Positions 53,945-63,461 of a DNA stretch of 64,000 nt are shown in pieces; the stretch's first letter is position 1; every line of letters starts with the position of its first letter. Source of the DNA: Dyadobacter sp. NIV53. Its GTDB lineage: Bacteria > Bacteroidota > Bacteroidia > Cytophagales > Spirosomataceae. Location of the stretch: contig NZ_CP081299.1 of assembly GCF_019711195.1 (NCBI RefSeq), positions 1,364,001 to 1,428,000 on the forward strand, given 5' to 3'. The translations under genes and the position numbers were made by a program. The notes under the pieces are model-generated. The model was not told where the DNA came from. It made no database searches and saw only the letters and a list, made by a program, of their open reading frames with translations.

Positions 53945-56900
53945 ATGTTGATGCGTCTGTTCATATATCTGCTTCTGAATATTATCAGTATTTACTTCTT
54001 CTCCTGTTCACCCAGCTTGCCGGAAGATGTAAAAGTTGCTATGCAGGAGCTTCCTGACGATCTGGATTATAACCAGCATGTTAAACCCATAATTTCGGAC
54101 AAGTGTTTTGCTTGTCACGGGCCTGATAAGGCAAAACAAAAAGCAGGATTACGGCTGGATATAGCCGTAATGGCATATGCAAGCCTGTCTAAAAATCCCG
54201 GCAAAGTTGCAATTACTCCGGGCAATCTGGCTGATAGTGAGTTCTTTCATCGGATAGTTTCACAGGATCCTGATTACATGATGCCAACGCCGGAATCACA
54301 CCTTAGTTTGTCCGCAAAGGAAAAGGCAATTTTGATTAAATGGATTACGGATGGAGCTGAATACAAACCACACTGGGCATTTGTAAAACCAGAAAAAGCG
54401 GATATTCCAAAAGTAAAAAGGGATGATTGGGTCATTAATCCAATTGATAATTTTATTCTGAAAAAACTGGAACAGGAAAAGCTCAACCCAACCAGAGAAG
54501 CAGAAAAAGAACTTTTATTAAGGCGCGTTTCTTTGGATCTTTCCGGATTACCTCCTACACTCACTGAAATTGATTCTTTTCTAAATGATACTTCTCCTGA
54601 TGCTTACGAAAAACAGGTAAACCGCTTGTTAAATTCACCGCATTATGGTGAGAAAATGGCAGTCGACTGGCTGGATCTTGCTCGTTTTTCTGATTCGCAT
54701 GGTTACACGGTTGACAGGCTAAGGGATATGTCGCCATACCGTGACTGGGTAATTGGGGCATTTAATAAAAATATGAAATATGATCAGTTTATTCACTGGC
54801 AGCTGGCAGGCGATCTCATGCCAAAACCCACGAAAGAAATGATCATTGCCACAGCGTTCAACCGCAATCATCAACAGAATATGGAAGGCGGAATTGTTGA
54901 AGAGGAATTTCAGACAGAATATGTAATTGACCGGACTAATACATTCGGAGATGCTTTTCTGGGCATTTCAATTGGTTGTGCCAAATGCCATGATCACAAA
55001 TACGACCCTATATCTCAAAAAAATTATTACGAGCTTTTCAGTTTTTTTAATAATGTAAAAGAAGCCGGCCAGATTTCATGGAATGATGCTTTGCCAACGC
55101 CAACATTAATGCTTCCGACTGAGGAACAGGAAAAAATGCTGCGTTTCATAAAAACAGAAATAACACAGCAGGAAACGAGGATGGAAGAAACAAAATCAAC
55201 ATCTGACAAGGGTTTTGAAAAATGGATTGCTTCCGGAAGTTATAATAATTTATCAAAGGAAAAACTTCCCAGAAGCGGATTACAGGCACAATATAACTTT
55301 GATCAGAATTCACTTAAAAACCTTGTTAATCCGAAGCAAACCGGCGTAATGAAAAGGGAATCCGGACAGGATGGTGGTAAACCTGAATTTGATGCTGATA
55401 GAAATGGCAAAGTTCTTAATCTGAATGGAGACGTTTTTTTGGACTTAAACCAAACCGGGATTTTTAGGAAATCGGATCCGTTTAGTATAGGTATTTGGGT
55501 AAATGTCCCGGCTGAATTAAAAGAAGGTGTGATTTTGCATAAGAGCCAGGCTGAGCGATTGTACAATTTTCGAGGTTACCATTTGTATCTGAAAAATGAC
55601 AGACTGGAACTGAATATGGCGCATACGGCTCCTTCTAATGCGATAACCAGAATCACCAGGCAAACAATACCCAGAAATAAATGGATTCAGTTAACGATCA
55701 CTTACGACGGTACTTCGAAAGCAAATGGTTTCAAATTATATCTGGATGGCAACGAAATGGCTTTGGAAACGACCATGGATCAATTAACAAAAGATATTTT
55801 GTTTGATTCTAAAACTGAGCCTGGCTTACAGATTGGCGGATGGTGGCGCGGACTGGGATTCAAAAATGGAAAAGTAGATGATATTTTGGTTTATAACCGT
55901 GTATTGACTCCTTTTGAAGTCAGGATAATCGGGAATAAATCAACCTGGCCTACAATTCTGAATAAAGACAAAGAACTATTCTCTGCCAGTGATTTACAAT
56001 TTTTAAAAGACTATTATTTGACGGTGATCAATCCTGAAATGATTGCCGGTTATAAAAAATTACATGAACTACGAACTGTTTTTAGCGATTCAAGCAAAAA
56101 TATAAAGGAATTGATGGTCATGCAAGAAATGCCGAAACCCAAAAAAGCGCATATTCTGCTGCGAGGAAATTATGATGCATTTGGAGAAGAAGTTTTTCCC
56201 AATACACCGAAATCCATCTTACCGTTTTCAAAAAATCTGCCTAAAAACCGTTACGGTTTAGCACAATGGCTTACCAATAGAAATCACCCGCTTACAGCCA
56301 GAGTGGAGGTAAACCGATTATGGCAAAATTTCTTCGGGACGGGTTTAGTTAAAACAACGGAAGATTTTGGAAACCAGGGCGAAATGCCAAGCCATCCTGA
56401 ATTGCTCGATTGGCTGGCTGTTCATTTTATGGAATCTGGCTGGGATATAAAAAAACTGAATAAGCTGATCGTGATGTCGGCTACCTATCGCCAGGATTCG
56501 CATACCAATAATGAAATCCGTGAAAAAGATCCTGAAAACCGCTGGTATGCTCACGGCCCTGCAAACAGAATGACCGCCGAAATGATCCGAGACAATGCGC
56601 TGGTAGCAAGTGGATTGATCAATACTCAAATTGGTGGAAAAAGTATAAAACCGTATCAGCCGGAAGGCCTGTGGTCAATTAACAGCAGCAATTATGAACC
56701 AGATTCGGGAGAAGCGGTGTATCGGCGCAGCCTGTATGTGATCGTCAAAAGATCTGTCCCCAATCCTACCCTTTCCACTTTTGATGCCACAACCAGAAGT
56801 TTCTGTGTGGTAAGGCGTCAAAAAACAAATACGCCATTGCAAGCTTTGGTGACTTTAAATGACCCGACCTTCAATGAAGCAGCAAAAGTTTTAGGCGAAC

Positions 56901-57172
56901 AAATGACCAAAACACCGGATCATAAAAAAGCGATTATTGATACATACAGAAAGCTTACAGGCCGTACTCCAGTTTCCAAAGAAGTTAATTTGCTTGTATT
57001 ACTTCAAAATGATCAGCAGCAAAAATTTAAGGAAAATCCAAAGAAAGCGATAGGCTGGCTTCATACAGGACAATACCTGATTGACAAAAAACTGGACATT
57101 TCACTTATCGCCGCCAACACAGTTGTAGCCAGCACTATACTTAATTCGGATGCAACTTTAACGAAAAGATAA
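53945..57172 (+). CDS. Planctomycete-type cytochrome c lipoprotein with DUF1549, LamG and DUF1553
   Basis: The 1075-residue protein has a lipoprotein-like N-terminus (ISIYFFSCSPS). A PSCyt1-type heme motif follows (CFACHGPDKAKQKAGLRLD, CxxCH at about residues 54-58). DUF1549 comes next (about 145-365, with VDWLDLARFSDSHGYTVDR) and contains a second CxxCH (CAKCHDHKYDP). A LamG-like jelly roll occupies about 440-660 (FSIGIWVNVPAELKEGVILH, LQIGGWWRGLGFKNGKVDD). DUF1553 ends it (NFFGTGLVKTTEDFGNQGEM, VTLNDPTFNEAAK). It is followed 3 bases later by a DUF1501 gene, the usual partner. Role is not established; suggested ones include breakdown of complex carbon sources. Confidence 0.92.
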   Translation: MLMRLFIYLLLNIISIYFFSCSPSLPEDVKVAMQELPDDLDYNQHVKPIISDKCFACHGPDKAKQKAGLRLDIAVMAYASLSKNPGKVAITPGNLADSEFFHRIVSQDPDYMMPTPESHLSLSAKEKAILIKWITDGAEYKPHWAFVKPEKADIPKVKRDDWVINPIDNFILKKLEQEKLNPTREAEKELLLRRVSLDLSGLPPTLTEIDSFLNDTSPDAYEKQVNRLLNSPHYGEKMAVDWLDLARFSDSHGYTVDRLRDMSPYRDWVIGAFNKNMKYDQFIHWQLAGDLMPKPTKEMIIATAFNRNHQQNMEGGIVEEEFQTEYVIDRTNTFGDAFLGISIGCAKCHDHKYDPISQKNYYELFSFFNNVKEAGQISWNDALPTPTLMLPTEEQEKMLRFIKTEITQQETRMEETKSTSDKGFEKWIASGSYNNLSKEKLPRSGLQAQYNFDQNSLKNLVNPKQTGVMKRESGQDGGKPEFDADRNGKVLNLNGDVFLDLNQTGIFRKSDPFSIGIWVNVPAELKEGVILHKSQAERLYNFRGYHLYLKNDRLELNMAHTAPSNAITRITRQTIPRNKWIQLTITYDGTSKANGFKLYLDGNEMALETTMDQLTKDILFDSKTEPGLQIGGWWRGLGFKNGKVDDILVYNRVLTPFEVRIIGNKSTWPTILNKDKELFSASDLQFLKDYYLTVINPEMIAGYKKLHELRTVFSDSSKNIKELMVMQEMPKPKKAHILLRGNYDAFGEEVFPNTPKSILPFSKNLPKNRYGLAQWLTNRNHPLTARVEVNRLWQNFFGTGLVKTTEDFGNQGEMPSHPELLDWLAVHFMESGWDIKKLNKLIVMSATYRQDSHTNNEIREKDPENRWYAHGPANRMTAEMIRDNALVASGLINTQIGGKSIKPYQPEGLWSINSSNYEPDSGEAVYRRSLYVIVKRSVPNPTLSTFDATTRSFCVVRRQKTNTPLQALVTLNDPTFNEAAKVLGEQMTKTPDHKKAIIDTYRKLTGRTPVSKEVNLLVLLQNDQQQKFKENPKKAIGWLHTGQYLIDKKLDISLIAANTVVASTILNSDATLTKR

Positions 57173-57175
57173 GAG

Positions 57176-58690
57176 ATGTCACATCATCATGACGACGAAT
57201 TCAGGCTTCATTCACCAGAATTCAATAAAATACATCAATCGCTTGACCGGCGCCGGTTCCTGACCAAAACTTCCCTGGGTCTGGGCGCCTTGGCGATAGG
57301 TTCGATATTCGGCGCTGATAAACTTTTCGGATCTGGCGCTAAACCGGCGACTACAAATGTACCAAACCTGGAAGAAGACATATTACGTGCACTTCCGCAT
57401 ATAGCACCCAAGGCAAAACGGGTCGTATATCTTTTCATGAGCGGAGGCCCTTCGCAATTTGAAACATTTGATTATAAGCCAAAACTCGTAGATCTGGCCG
57501 GGAAGGATTTACCGGATTCGGTACGTAAAGGACAACGGTTGACAGGAATGAGTGCCAATCAGAGTGCTTTACCCATGGTGCCTTCTATTTACAAATTTAA
57601 CCAGCATGGCAGGAACAATACCTGGGTCAGTGAATTACTTCCGCATACTGCTAAGGTTGTGGACGATCTTTGTATTGTCAAATCCATTTATTCGGAAGCC
57701 ATTAACCATGATCCGGCTATTACTTTTTTCCAAACCGGAAACCAGCTTCCAGGCCGGCCTTCTATTGGTTCATGGGTAAGTTACGGATTAGGTTCTGACA
57801 ATAATAATCTGCCTACTTTCATCGTGCTTGTTTCCAAAAATGCACCGAAAGACCAGCCACTTTATGCGCGTTTGTGGGGAAACGGTTTTTTGGCTTCCAA
57901 ACATCAGGGTGTTCAGTTCAGATCGGGAAAGGATCCTGTTCTATTTCTAAATAATCCGGAAGGCTATGATGGTACAGATCGTAAGGAAATGCTGGGATAT
58001 CTGACAAAATTAAACCAGTTACAAAACGAAAGTTTTCAGGATCCGGAAATAGAAAACCGGATTGCACAATATGAAATGGCATACCGGATGCAAACATCGG
58101 TACCAGAAGTAATGGATACTTCCGATGAACCGGACGAAGTTTTTGACCTGTACGGGCCGGATAGCCGGGATTCAGGTTCTTATGCGGCCAATTGTATCCT
58201 TGCCAGAAAGCTCCTGGAAAAAGACGTCAAATTTGTACAGCTTTATCACCAGGGCTGGGATCAGCACGGAGATTTACCAAAAGGAATTGCAAACCAATGT
58301 AAGCAGACCGATCAGGCAACGGCAGCTTTGGTAACAGATCTTAAACGACGGGGATTACTGGATGATACTTTGGTGATCTGGGGTGGTGAATTTGGACGTA
58401 CTGTTTATTCGCAAGGCAAACTTACTGCAAATGACTACGGCCGCGACCATCATCCGCGCTGTTTCACGATGTGGATGGCTGGCGCAGGAGTAAAACCGGG
58501 AATCAGCTATGGAGAAACGGACGAGTTCAGTTATAATATCATCAAAGACCCGGTTCATGTCCATGATTTTCAGGCTACGCTCATGCACCTGATGGGTGTT
58601 GATCATGAGCGTTTAACATATAAATTTCAAGGCCGGAGATTTCGCCTGACAGATGTACATGGGAAAGTTGTGAAAGATATTCTGGCATGA
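57176..58690 (+). CDS. DUF1501 sulfatase-like protein with Tat signal
   Basis: The 504-residue protein begins with a twin-arginine signal (DRRRFLTKTSLGLGALAIG, residues about 24-43), so it is exported folded. The DUF1501 domain resembles the alkaline-phosphatase/sulfatase fold: YLFMSGGPSQFETFDYKP, SIYSEAINHDPAITFFQTGN, VIWGGEFGRTVYSQG, and DYGRDHHPRCFTMWMAGAG near the end with likely metal-binding His and Asp. Its start is 3 bases after the stop of the DUF1549/DUF1553 gene, so they form a unit. The partner pair is common in Planctomycetes and some Bacteroidota. Its substrate is not known. Its stop lies 3 bases from the stop of the convergent helicase gene. Confidence 0.92.
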   Translation: MSHHHDDEFRLHSPEFNKIHQSLDRRRFLTKTSLGLGALAIGSIFGADKLFGSGAKPATTNVPNLEEDILRALPHIAPKAKRVVYLFMSGGPSQFETFDYKPKLVDLAGKDLPDSVRKGQRLTGMSANQSALPMVPSIYKFNQHGRNNTWVSELLPHTAKVVDDLCIVKSIYSEAINHDPAITFFQTGNQLPGRPSIGSWVSYGLGSDNNNLPTFIVLVSKNAPKDQPLYARLWGNGFLASKHQGVQFRSGKDPVLFLNNPEGYDGTDRKEMLGYLTKLNQLQNESFQDPEIENRIAQYEMAYRMQTSVPEVMDTSDEPDEVFDLYGPDSRDSGSYAANCILARKLLEKDVKFVQLYHQGWDQHGDLPKGIANQCKQTDQATAALVTDLKRRGLLDDTLVIWGGEFGRTVYSQGKLTANDYGRDHHPRCFTMWMAGAGVKPGISYGETDEFSYNIIKDPVHVHDFQATLMHLMGVDHERLTYKFQGRRFRLTDVHGKVVKDILA

Positions 58691-58693
58691 TTG

Positions 58694-60610
58694 TCAGTTC
58701 TCTACAAATTCCCATGCGCTCTGATAGGCATTTAACTCTTCTGCATAAGTAATAAAATCAGCGTAAAATGGCAATGAGGCCAGCGTTGCACTGTCACCGA
58801 TCACAACCAGTTTTTTCCGCGCCCTTGTCATAGCAACGTTCATCCTGCGTATGTCTGACAAGAAACCGATTTCACCTTCAGCATTACTTCTTGTCATACT
58901 GATATACACTATATCACGTTCCTGCCCCTGAAAACTGTCAATCGTATTGACCGATATTTTATCAAGATAAGGCTGTAGAACCGGCGAATGCAGCAATTGA
59001 TCTTTCAGTATCTGTATCTGCTGTTTGTATGGAGAAATAACGGCAATAGTAGGAAAATCCTTTACAGAATAATGACCAGGATTTCCATTAGTCAGTTCCA
59101 ACACAACTTGTGATAAATGTTTGAACAGGAAAACTGCTTCTTCCGGATTTGTGGAACTTGTCCCTTCCAGTTTTTCATCAAAACCACAGCCCGCTGTATC
59201 AACAAATGCCAGTGGAGCATCAATTGGAAACAGCAAATGATTCGCAACAGATTGATGCGCTTTTAGTTTACCCTGATAAAACACTTTTGAAGAATAACCC
59301 ATGATTGCTTTATTCATCCGGTATTGTTCTTCAAGCAACACAACTGCTTCGGGATGTAACGACACGCATTTTTCCAGTAATGTTTCAGCCAAACCATTTT
59401 TAGCGGCTTCATTGGATTTAATTGTGGGTGATAACTGAAAGTGATCACCCGCCAAAACTAATTTCTCTGCTTTCAAAATCGGTATCCAGCATGCAGGTTC
59501 GAGCGCTTGTCCTGCTTCGTCAATTACAACGGTGTGATATTTGAGATTCCGGACTGTATAATGATTGGAACCAACCAATGTTGCTGTGATAACCTGCGCT
59601 TTGGCCACCAGATCATCAATGATATATTGTTCTGAATTACTTACTTCTTTCATGATCCGGTAAGCCTCATCAAAAAGTGCTTTTCGTTGTTCACGTTCGG
59701 CTTTACCAAAGCTGCGCTTATACTTATGCGCCATGTTTTTGAACTCGTTCGCCTGCTTTTTCAGATTTTTAATTTCCTTCATACGGCTGTGAGCTGCCAT
59801 TTTACTATCCAGTGTCAACGACATCAATCGTTCTGAAACACGTGAAGGATTACCAACCCTTAGTACATTTAAACCCTCGTCCGATAATTTTTCACTTAAC
59901 AGATCAACAGCAGTATTACTGGGTGCAACAACCAGAATTTGTTTATGACCCTGTTTGATTAATGCTTTAATGGCCTGTACCAAAGTGGTGGTTTTACCGG
60001 TTCCGGGAGGTCCGTGCACAACAGCCAGTTCATTAGCCGATAAAATTCTGTCAACAGCCAGTTGCTGTGATGCGTTTAGCTTTGGTACTATATACGGATT
60101 CTTTAAGGGTAAAAAAGCGGGTTCCTTTTCTCCCGTTAAAATCTTAACTAAACGCCCTTCCGGCTTGTCTTTTAGCACATTAGCCGTCTGAATAGCCGAC
60201 TGCATTTCATCGTAACTATTGTCATCGAATAGCAGGTCAATCCCCAGCTTTCCATCTCTTGACCAATCCGGCAACTCATCGGTACGTAAAGTTATTTTTA
60301 ACCGGTTTCCGCTTTGGTGAGAAATGGTACCTTCTACCCTATCCTGCTTTGCATCGTGGTTCGAAAATAAAACTGCCGGTGCACCAAACCTCAGCTGATG
60401 CGCAATATCCTGATGCGTGGTACGCTCCACCTCAACAGTCAGATAATCACCGCGGCTCATTTCTGATCCCCTGATTGCGATAGGATACCAGGAAAGCCCG
60501 TTTGCCCTGCGCTCAGATACAGACGTTGATTCAGTAAGTTTAAGATAAGACCGTCTGTCTTCCTCCCGTTCTGTTTTCAGTAAATCAAGTAACTTTTTAA
60601 AATAATCCAT
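58694..60610 (-). CDS. Upf1/IGHMBP2-type superfamily 1 helicase
   Basis: The 638-residue protein has an N-terminal beta-barrel-like region (about 40-150), then the SF1 motor: Walker A HGPPGTGKTTTLVQAI (about 199-214), Walker B in VVIDEAGQALEPACWIP, motif III LVLAGDHFQLSPT, and motifs V and VI in TIDSFQGQERDIVYISMTRS and MNVAMTRARKKLVVIGD. The DEAG box and overall layout match the IGHMBP2/Upf1 group, which unwinds DNA or RNA in the 5' to 3' direction. A bacterial role is not defined. It converges with the DUF1501 gene. Confidence 0.9.
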   Translation of the reverse strand: MDYFKKLLDLLKTEREEDRRSYLKLTESTSVSERRANGLSWYPIAIRGSEMSRGDYLTVEVERTTHQDIAHQLRFGAPAVLFSNHDAKQDRVEGTISHQSGNRLKITLRTDELPDWSRDGKLGIDLLFDDNSYDEMQSAIQTANVLKDKPEGRLVKILTGEKEPAFLPLKNPYIVPKLNASQQLAVDRILSANELAVVHGPPGTGKTTTLVQAIKALIKQGHKQILVVAPSNTAVDLLSEKLSDEGLNVLRVGNPSRVSERLMSLTLDSKMAAHSRMKEIKNLKKQANEFKNMAHKYKRSFGKAEREQRKALFDEAYRIMKEVSNSEQYIIDDLVAKAQVITATLVGSNHYTVRNLKYHTVVIDEAGQALEPACWIPILKAEKLVLAGDHFQLSPTIKSNEAAKNGLAETLLEKCVSLHPEAVVLLEEQYRMNKAIMGYSSKVFYQGKLKAHQSVANHLLFPIDAPLAFVDTAGCGFDEKLEGTSSTNPEEAVFLFKHLSQVVLELTNGNPGHYSVKDFPTIAVISPYKQQIQILKDQLLHSPVLQPYLDKISVNTIDSFQGQERDIVYISMTRSNAEGEIGFLSDIRRMNVAMTRARKKLVVIGDSATLASLPFYADFITYAEELNAYQSAWEFVEN

Positions 60611-60751
60611 GCTGTAAAGGTAACGGGATATTTTTGGCTTAGGAAAACCATGTTAGACCAACTTATTCAGTAGATTTGGCAAATACTGCCTGAAAAGGCA
60701 CTTTAAATCATTCTATCCAAAACCACTTCATTTTAAATAAAAAATATATTA

Positions 60752-61849
60752 ATGGGTAGCCCGCTAAAAAACTTATATTCTCTACCATTTTACGACCGCC
60801 TGGCCAATACCTTGTCTCGAACGGTTCCAACATTTGATAAGCAAAAATTCATTTCCGGAATTTTTACAAAAGATTTTGAAAACAAAGAGTTGAAAGAACG
60901 AATGAAACACACTTCCGCAGTGCTTCATTCATTCTTGCCGGATTATTATCCTGATGCAGTTAATTTGATAGAAGTCATCATCAATAGACTACGGGAAGAC
61001 GGTTTTGGAGAAAGCCTGGAAATGATGTTTTTTCCGGATTACATCGAAACATATGGTCTTGATGACTATGAAAATTCAGTAAAAGCACTGGAATTTATCA
61101 CACAATTTGTAAGCTGCGAATTTGCAGTAAGGCCTTTTATCTTAAAATATGGAATCCGAATGATCAGCCAAATGCAAGTCTGGTCATTACATAAAAGCCA
61201 TAAAGTGAGAAGGTTGGCAAGTGAAGGTTCCAGGCCTCGTTTACCCTGGGCAATGGCTATTCCTGAGTTAAAAAAGAATCCTGCTCCAATTTTACCAATT
61301 CTGGAAAACCTAAAATCTGATCCATCGGAATCCGTTCGCCGTAGCGTGGCCAACAGTATCAACGATATTGCCAAAGACCATCCGATGATTGTTATTGAAA
61401 TTGCAGCTAAATGGAAAGGGATTAGTAAAGAAACAGATGCCATTATTAAACACGGATCCCGAACACTTTTAAAACAAGGACATGCGGACATATTAAAACA
61501 TTACGGCCTGCAAAGCGACAATCTCCTTGTGACCGGTTTTATCATTCTAACACCAGAGGTAAGTATTGGCAGGAGCCTGGAATTTTCCTTTACGGTCAAA
61601 AATAATCAGGATGAAAAACAGGTTGTACGGCTGGAATATGCGGTTTATTATCAAAAAGCCAATGGCCTGCTTGCCAAAAAAGTATTCAAGATCAGCGAGA
61701 GGATTTTTTCGCCACAAGAATTTTGCACAATCAATCGCAAACAAAGTTTCCGGTTGATTACTACGCGAACATTTTATCCTGGTCAGCACCAGCTGTCAAT
61801 CATCGTCAATGGCGAAGAAAAAACTATCGACAATTTTTCTCTGAAATAA
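60752..61849 (+). CDS. DNA alkylation repair (AlkD-like) HEAT-repeat protein
   Basis: AlkD proteins are HEAT-repeat DNA glycosylases that remove bulky or positively charged alkylated bases. The 365-residue protein has HEAT-like helical pairs (about 80-260), including HKSHKVRRLASEGSRPRLPW and SDPSESVRRSVANSINDIAK, which match the DNA alkylation repair family. The C-terminal 100 residues form a beta-rich domain (about 262-365, SIGRSLEFSFTVKNNQDEKQ) that AlkD itself lacks. It is divergent from the helicase gene with a 141-base gap. The next gene is convergent with 30 bases between. Confidence 0.85.
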   Translation: MGSPLKNLYSLPFYDRLANTLSRTVPTFDKQKFISGIFTKDFENKELKERMKHTSAVLHSFLPDYYPDAVNLIEVIINRLREDGFGESLEMMFFPDYIETYGLDDYENSVKALEFITQFVSCEFAVRPFILKYGIRMISQMQVWSLHKSHKVRRLASEGSRPRLPWAMAIPELKKNPAPILPILENLKSDPSESVRRSVANSINDIAKDHPMIVIEIAAKWKGISKETDAIIKHGSRTLLKQGHADILKHYGLQSDNLLVTGFIILTPEVSIGRSLEFSFTVKNNQDEKQVVRLEYAVYYQKANGLLAKKVFKISERIFSPQEFCTINRKQSFRLITTRTFYPGQHQLSIIVNGEEKTIDNFSLK

Positions 61850-61879
61850 ACTAATGATGATTCAAAACGCCCCTTTCTT

Positions 61880-62803
61880 TTACTTTTTCTCTACCGGAAC
61901 AACAATGAAATTCAGTAGTTCAGTATGCCGGATCACTGAAATGTTTACAATTGAAAGTACCTCTTTGTGTGTCAGCTCCTTAAACAGCTCATTACTGGTA
62001 TTTACCGTTTTGTCATTGAACGAGATAATAATATCACCTTCCTGAAGCTGTGAGCGCGATGCAGGTGAATTTGCTTCAATGTGCGTAATAAAAATGCCCC
62101 TGCGATTCGGAATTTTATAATGCTGCCGAATCTTTTCATTTACCTGCACATCCTGTAATTGTAAACCCAGATACGCCTTAAAAACTTTCCCGTCTTTAAT
62201 CAACTGTCTGGCAATTTCTTTCGCAGTGTTAATATCAACCGAAAAACTCAATCCCTGTGCACCCTGGATCACGGCAGTATTAACACCAATCACCTCTCCG
62301 TCTGTGTTGATCATAGGACCACCTGAATTTCCAGGATTTAATGCCGCATCGGATTGGATCACATTATCTACAAATCGGCCTGATTGTGTTTGTAAAGAGC
62401 GGCCGAGCGCACTTACAACACCTGTTGTAACAGTATGCTGATAACCATAAGGATTACCAATGGCAATCACAAACTGGCCAATCTGCAATTGGCTTGCATC
62501 GCCAAGTTTCGCAACTGAATATCCCTGCGTATATATTTTAAGAATGGCGATATCTGTATCCGGATCTTTGCCTACCAATGTTGCCTCTATTTCGTTTTCG
62601 TTCAGTAGGCTTACCATAATTTTCTCCGCACCGTCAACAACGTGACAATTAGTGAAGACAAAACCATCAGAAGAAAATATAAAACCTGAACCGGAGCCGG
62701 ATGGACGCAGCTTGCCTTTTTCGGTTTTATAAACATCTATTTTCACGACTGCGTTTTTAGTTTTTTCAACAGCCTCAATGATCATGCTTGAAAAAGTATC
62801 CAT
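61880..62803 (-). CDS. HtrA-like trypsin-type serine protease with one PDZ domain, no signal peptide
   Basis: The 307-residue protein has the trypsin-like triad: His in FTNCHVVDGAEK, Asp in GKDPDTDIAILKI, Ser in LNPGNSGGPMINTDG. A PDZ domain follows (about 215-300, GIFITHIEANSPASRSQLQE). The S1C/DegP family is normally periplasmic, but here the N-terminus MDTFSSMIIEAVEKTKNAVV has no signal peptide and no membrane anchor, so the protein is probably cytoplasmic. An upstream start would meet a stop, so the lack is not simply a mis-chosen start. It converges with the AlkD-like gene. Confidence 0.9.
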   Translation of the reverse strand: MDTFSSMIIEAVEKTKNAVVKIDVYKTEKGKLRPSGSGSGFIFSSDGFVFTNCHVVDGAEKIMVSLLNENEIEATLVGKDPDTDIAILKIYTQGYSVAKLGDASQLQIGQFVIAIGNPYGYQHTVTTGVVSALGRSLQTQSGRFVDNVIQSDAALNPGNSGGPMINTDGEVIGVNTAVIQGAQGLSFSVDINTAKEIARQLIKDGKVFKAYLGLQLQDVQVNEKIRQHYKIPNRRGIFITHIEANSPASRSQLQEGDIIISFNDKTVNTSNELFKELTHKEVLSIVNISVIRHTELLNFIVVPVEKK

Positions 62804-62965
62804 GTCTGTATTTATTTATACAAACCTGAACATCAAAAATTTAACCAGACTTTAATTAATGTCAAAGTGTCAACATCTAAATTTAATTTATGCCAAAAAG
62901 CCATAAAATTTTTGAGTAAATCCGGTTAAAAGGAATCTCGATATTTTACTGGAAAATGACAAAAT

Positions 62966-63008
62966 AAAAAAGTCCCCAAACATCCTGTAAAGATGATTGG
63001 AGACTTTA
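62966..63008 (-). terminator. Likely terminator of the 137-residue gene
   Basis: AAGTCCCCAAACATC and GATGATTGGAGACTT form a long stem with two mismatches; on the minus strand it ends in a T run. It lies about 40 bases after the stop of the gene at 63048. Confidence 0.7.
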
Positions 63009-63047
63009 AGAGCCTGTTTACAATAAAATAGTGTGGATTATTTTTTA

Positions 63048-63461
63048 TTAAACTGCCGCATGGATCCGGCGGCTTACTGTGTTGGTTCTGATCGCTTTCA
63101 AACCTTTTATTCTTCCTTCTGTCCGGATCGAATCACTGAAAATGTAACCCGGCCCCATTGCCTGTTTAAATTCCCTGATAGCCAGGTTCAATTGTTTTCT
63201 TGAAATACCACTGTATTCCAGTTGTAACATCTGCGATTTTTCAGGGGTTAATTTTTTAAGTTTCCAATACTGAGGATGATAAATTCCGATTGGTGCCCTG
63301 AAATACCTATCATTTTTATCTTTGATTAAAAATTGCAGATTGATAATTATTTCTCTGCCTAAATTCGGAAAACTACCTTCGACTATAATCTTTGCATCTC
63401 TGTCTATTGACAGGTTAAATATTTTTTCGTGTACCATTGTGTGTATTAATTTGTGAACCAC
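63048..63461 (-). CDS. Small basic protein of unknown function
   Basis: The 137-residue protein is basic, with no signal peptide or membrane segment. It shows FNLSIDRDAKIIVEGSFPNL, YFRAPIGIYHPQYWKLKKL and AIRTNTVSRRIHAAV at the end. A second ATG at 63437 (MVHEKIF) could be the true start. I recognise no family. A likely terminator follows it, so it seems to be its own unit. Its upstream region is a 458-base AT-rich gap. Confidence 0.65.
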   Translation of the reverse strand: MVHKLIHTMVHEKIFNLSIDRDAKIIVEGSFPNLGREIIINLQFLIKDKNDRYFRAPIGIYHPQYWKLKKLTPEKSQMLQLEYSGISRKQLNLAIREFKQAMGPGYIFSDSIRTEGRIKGLKAIRTNTVSRRIHAAV

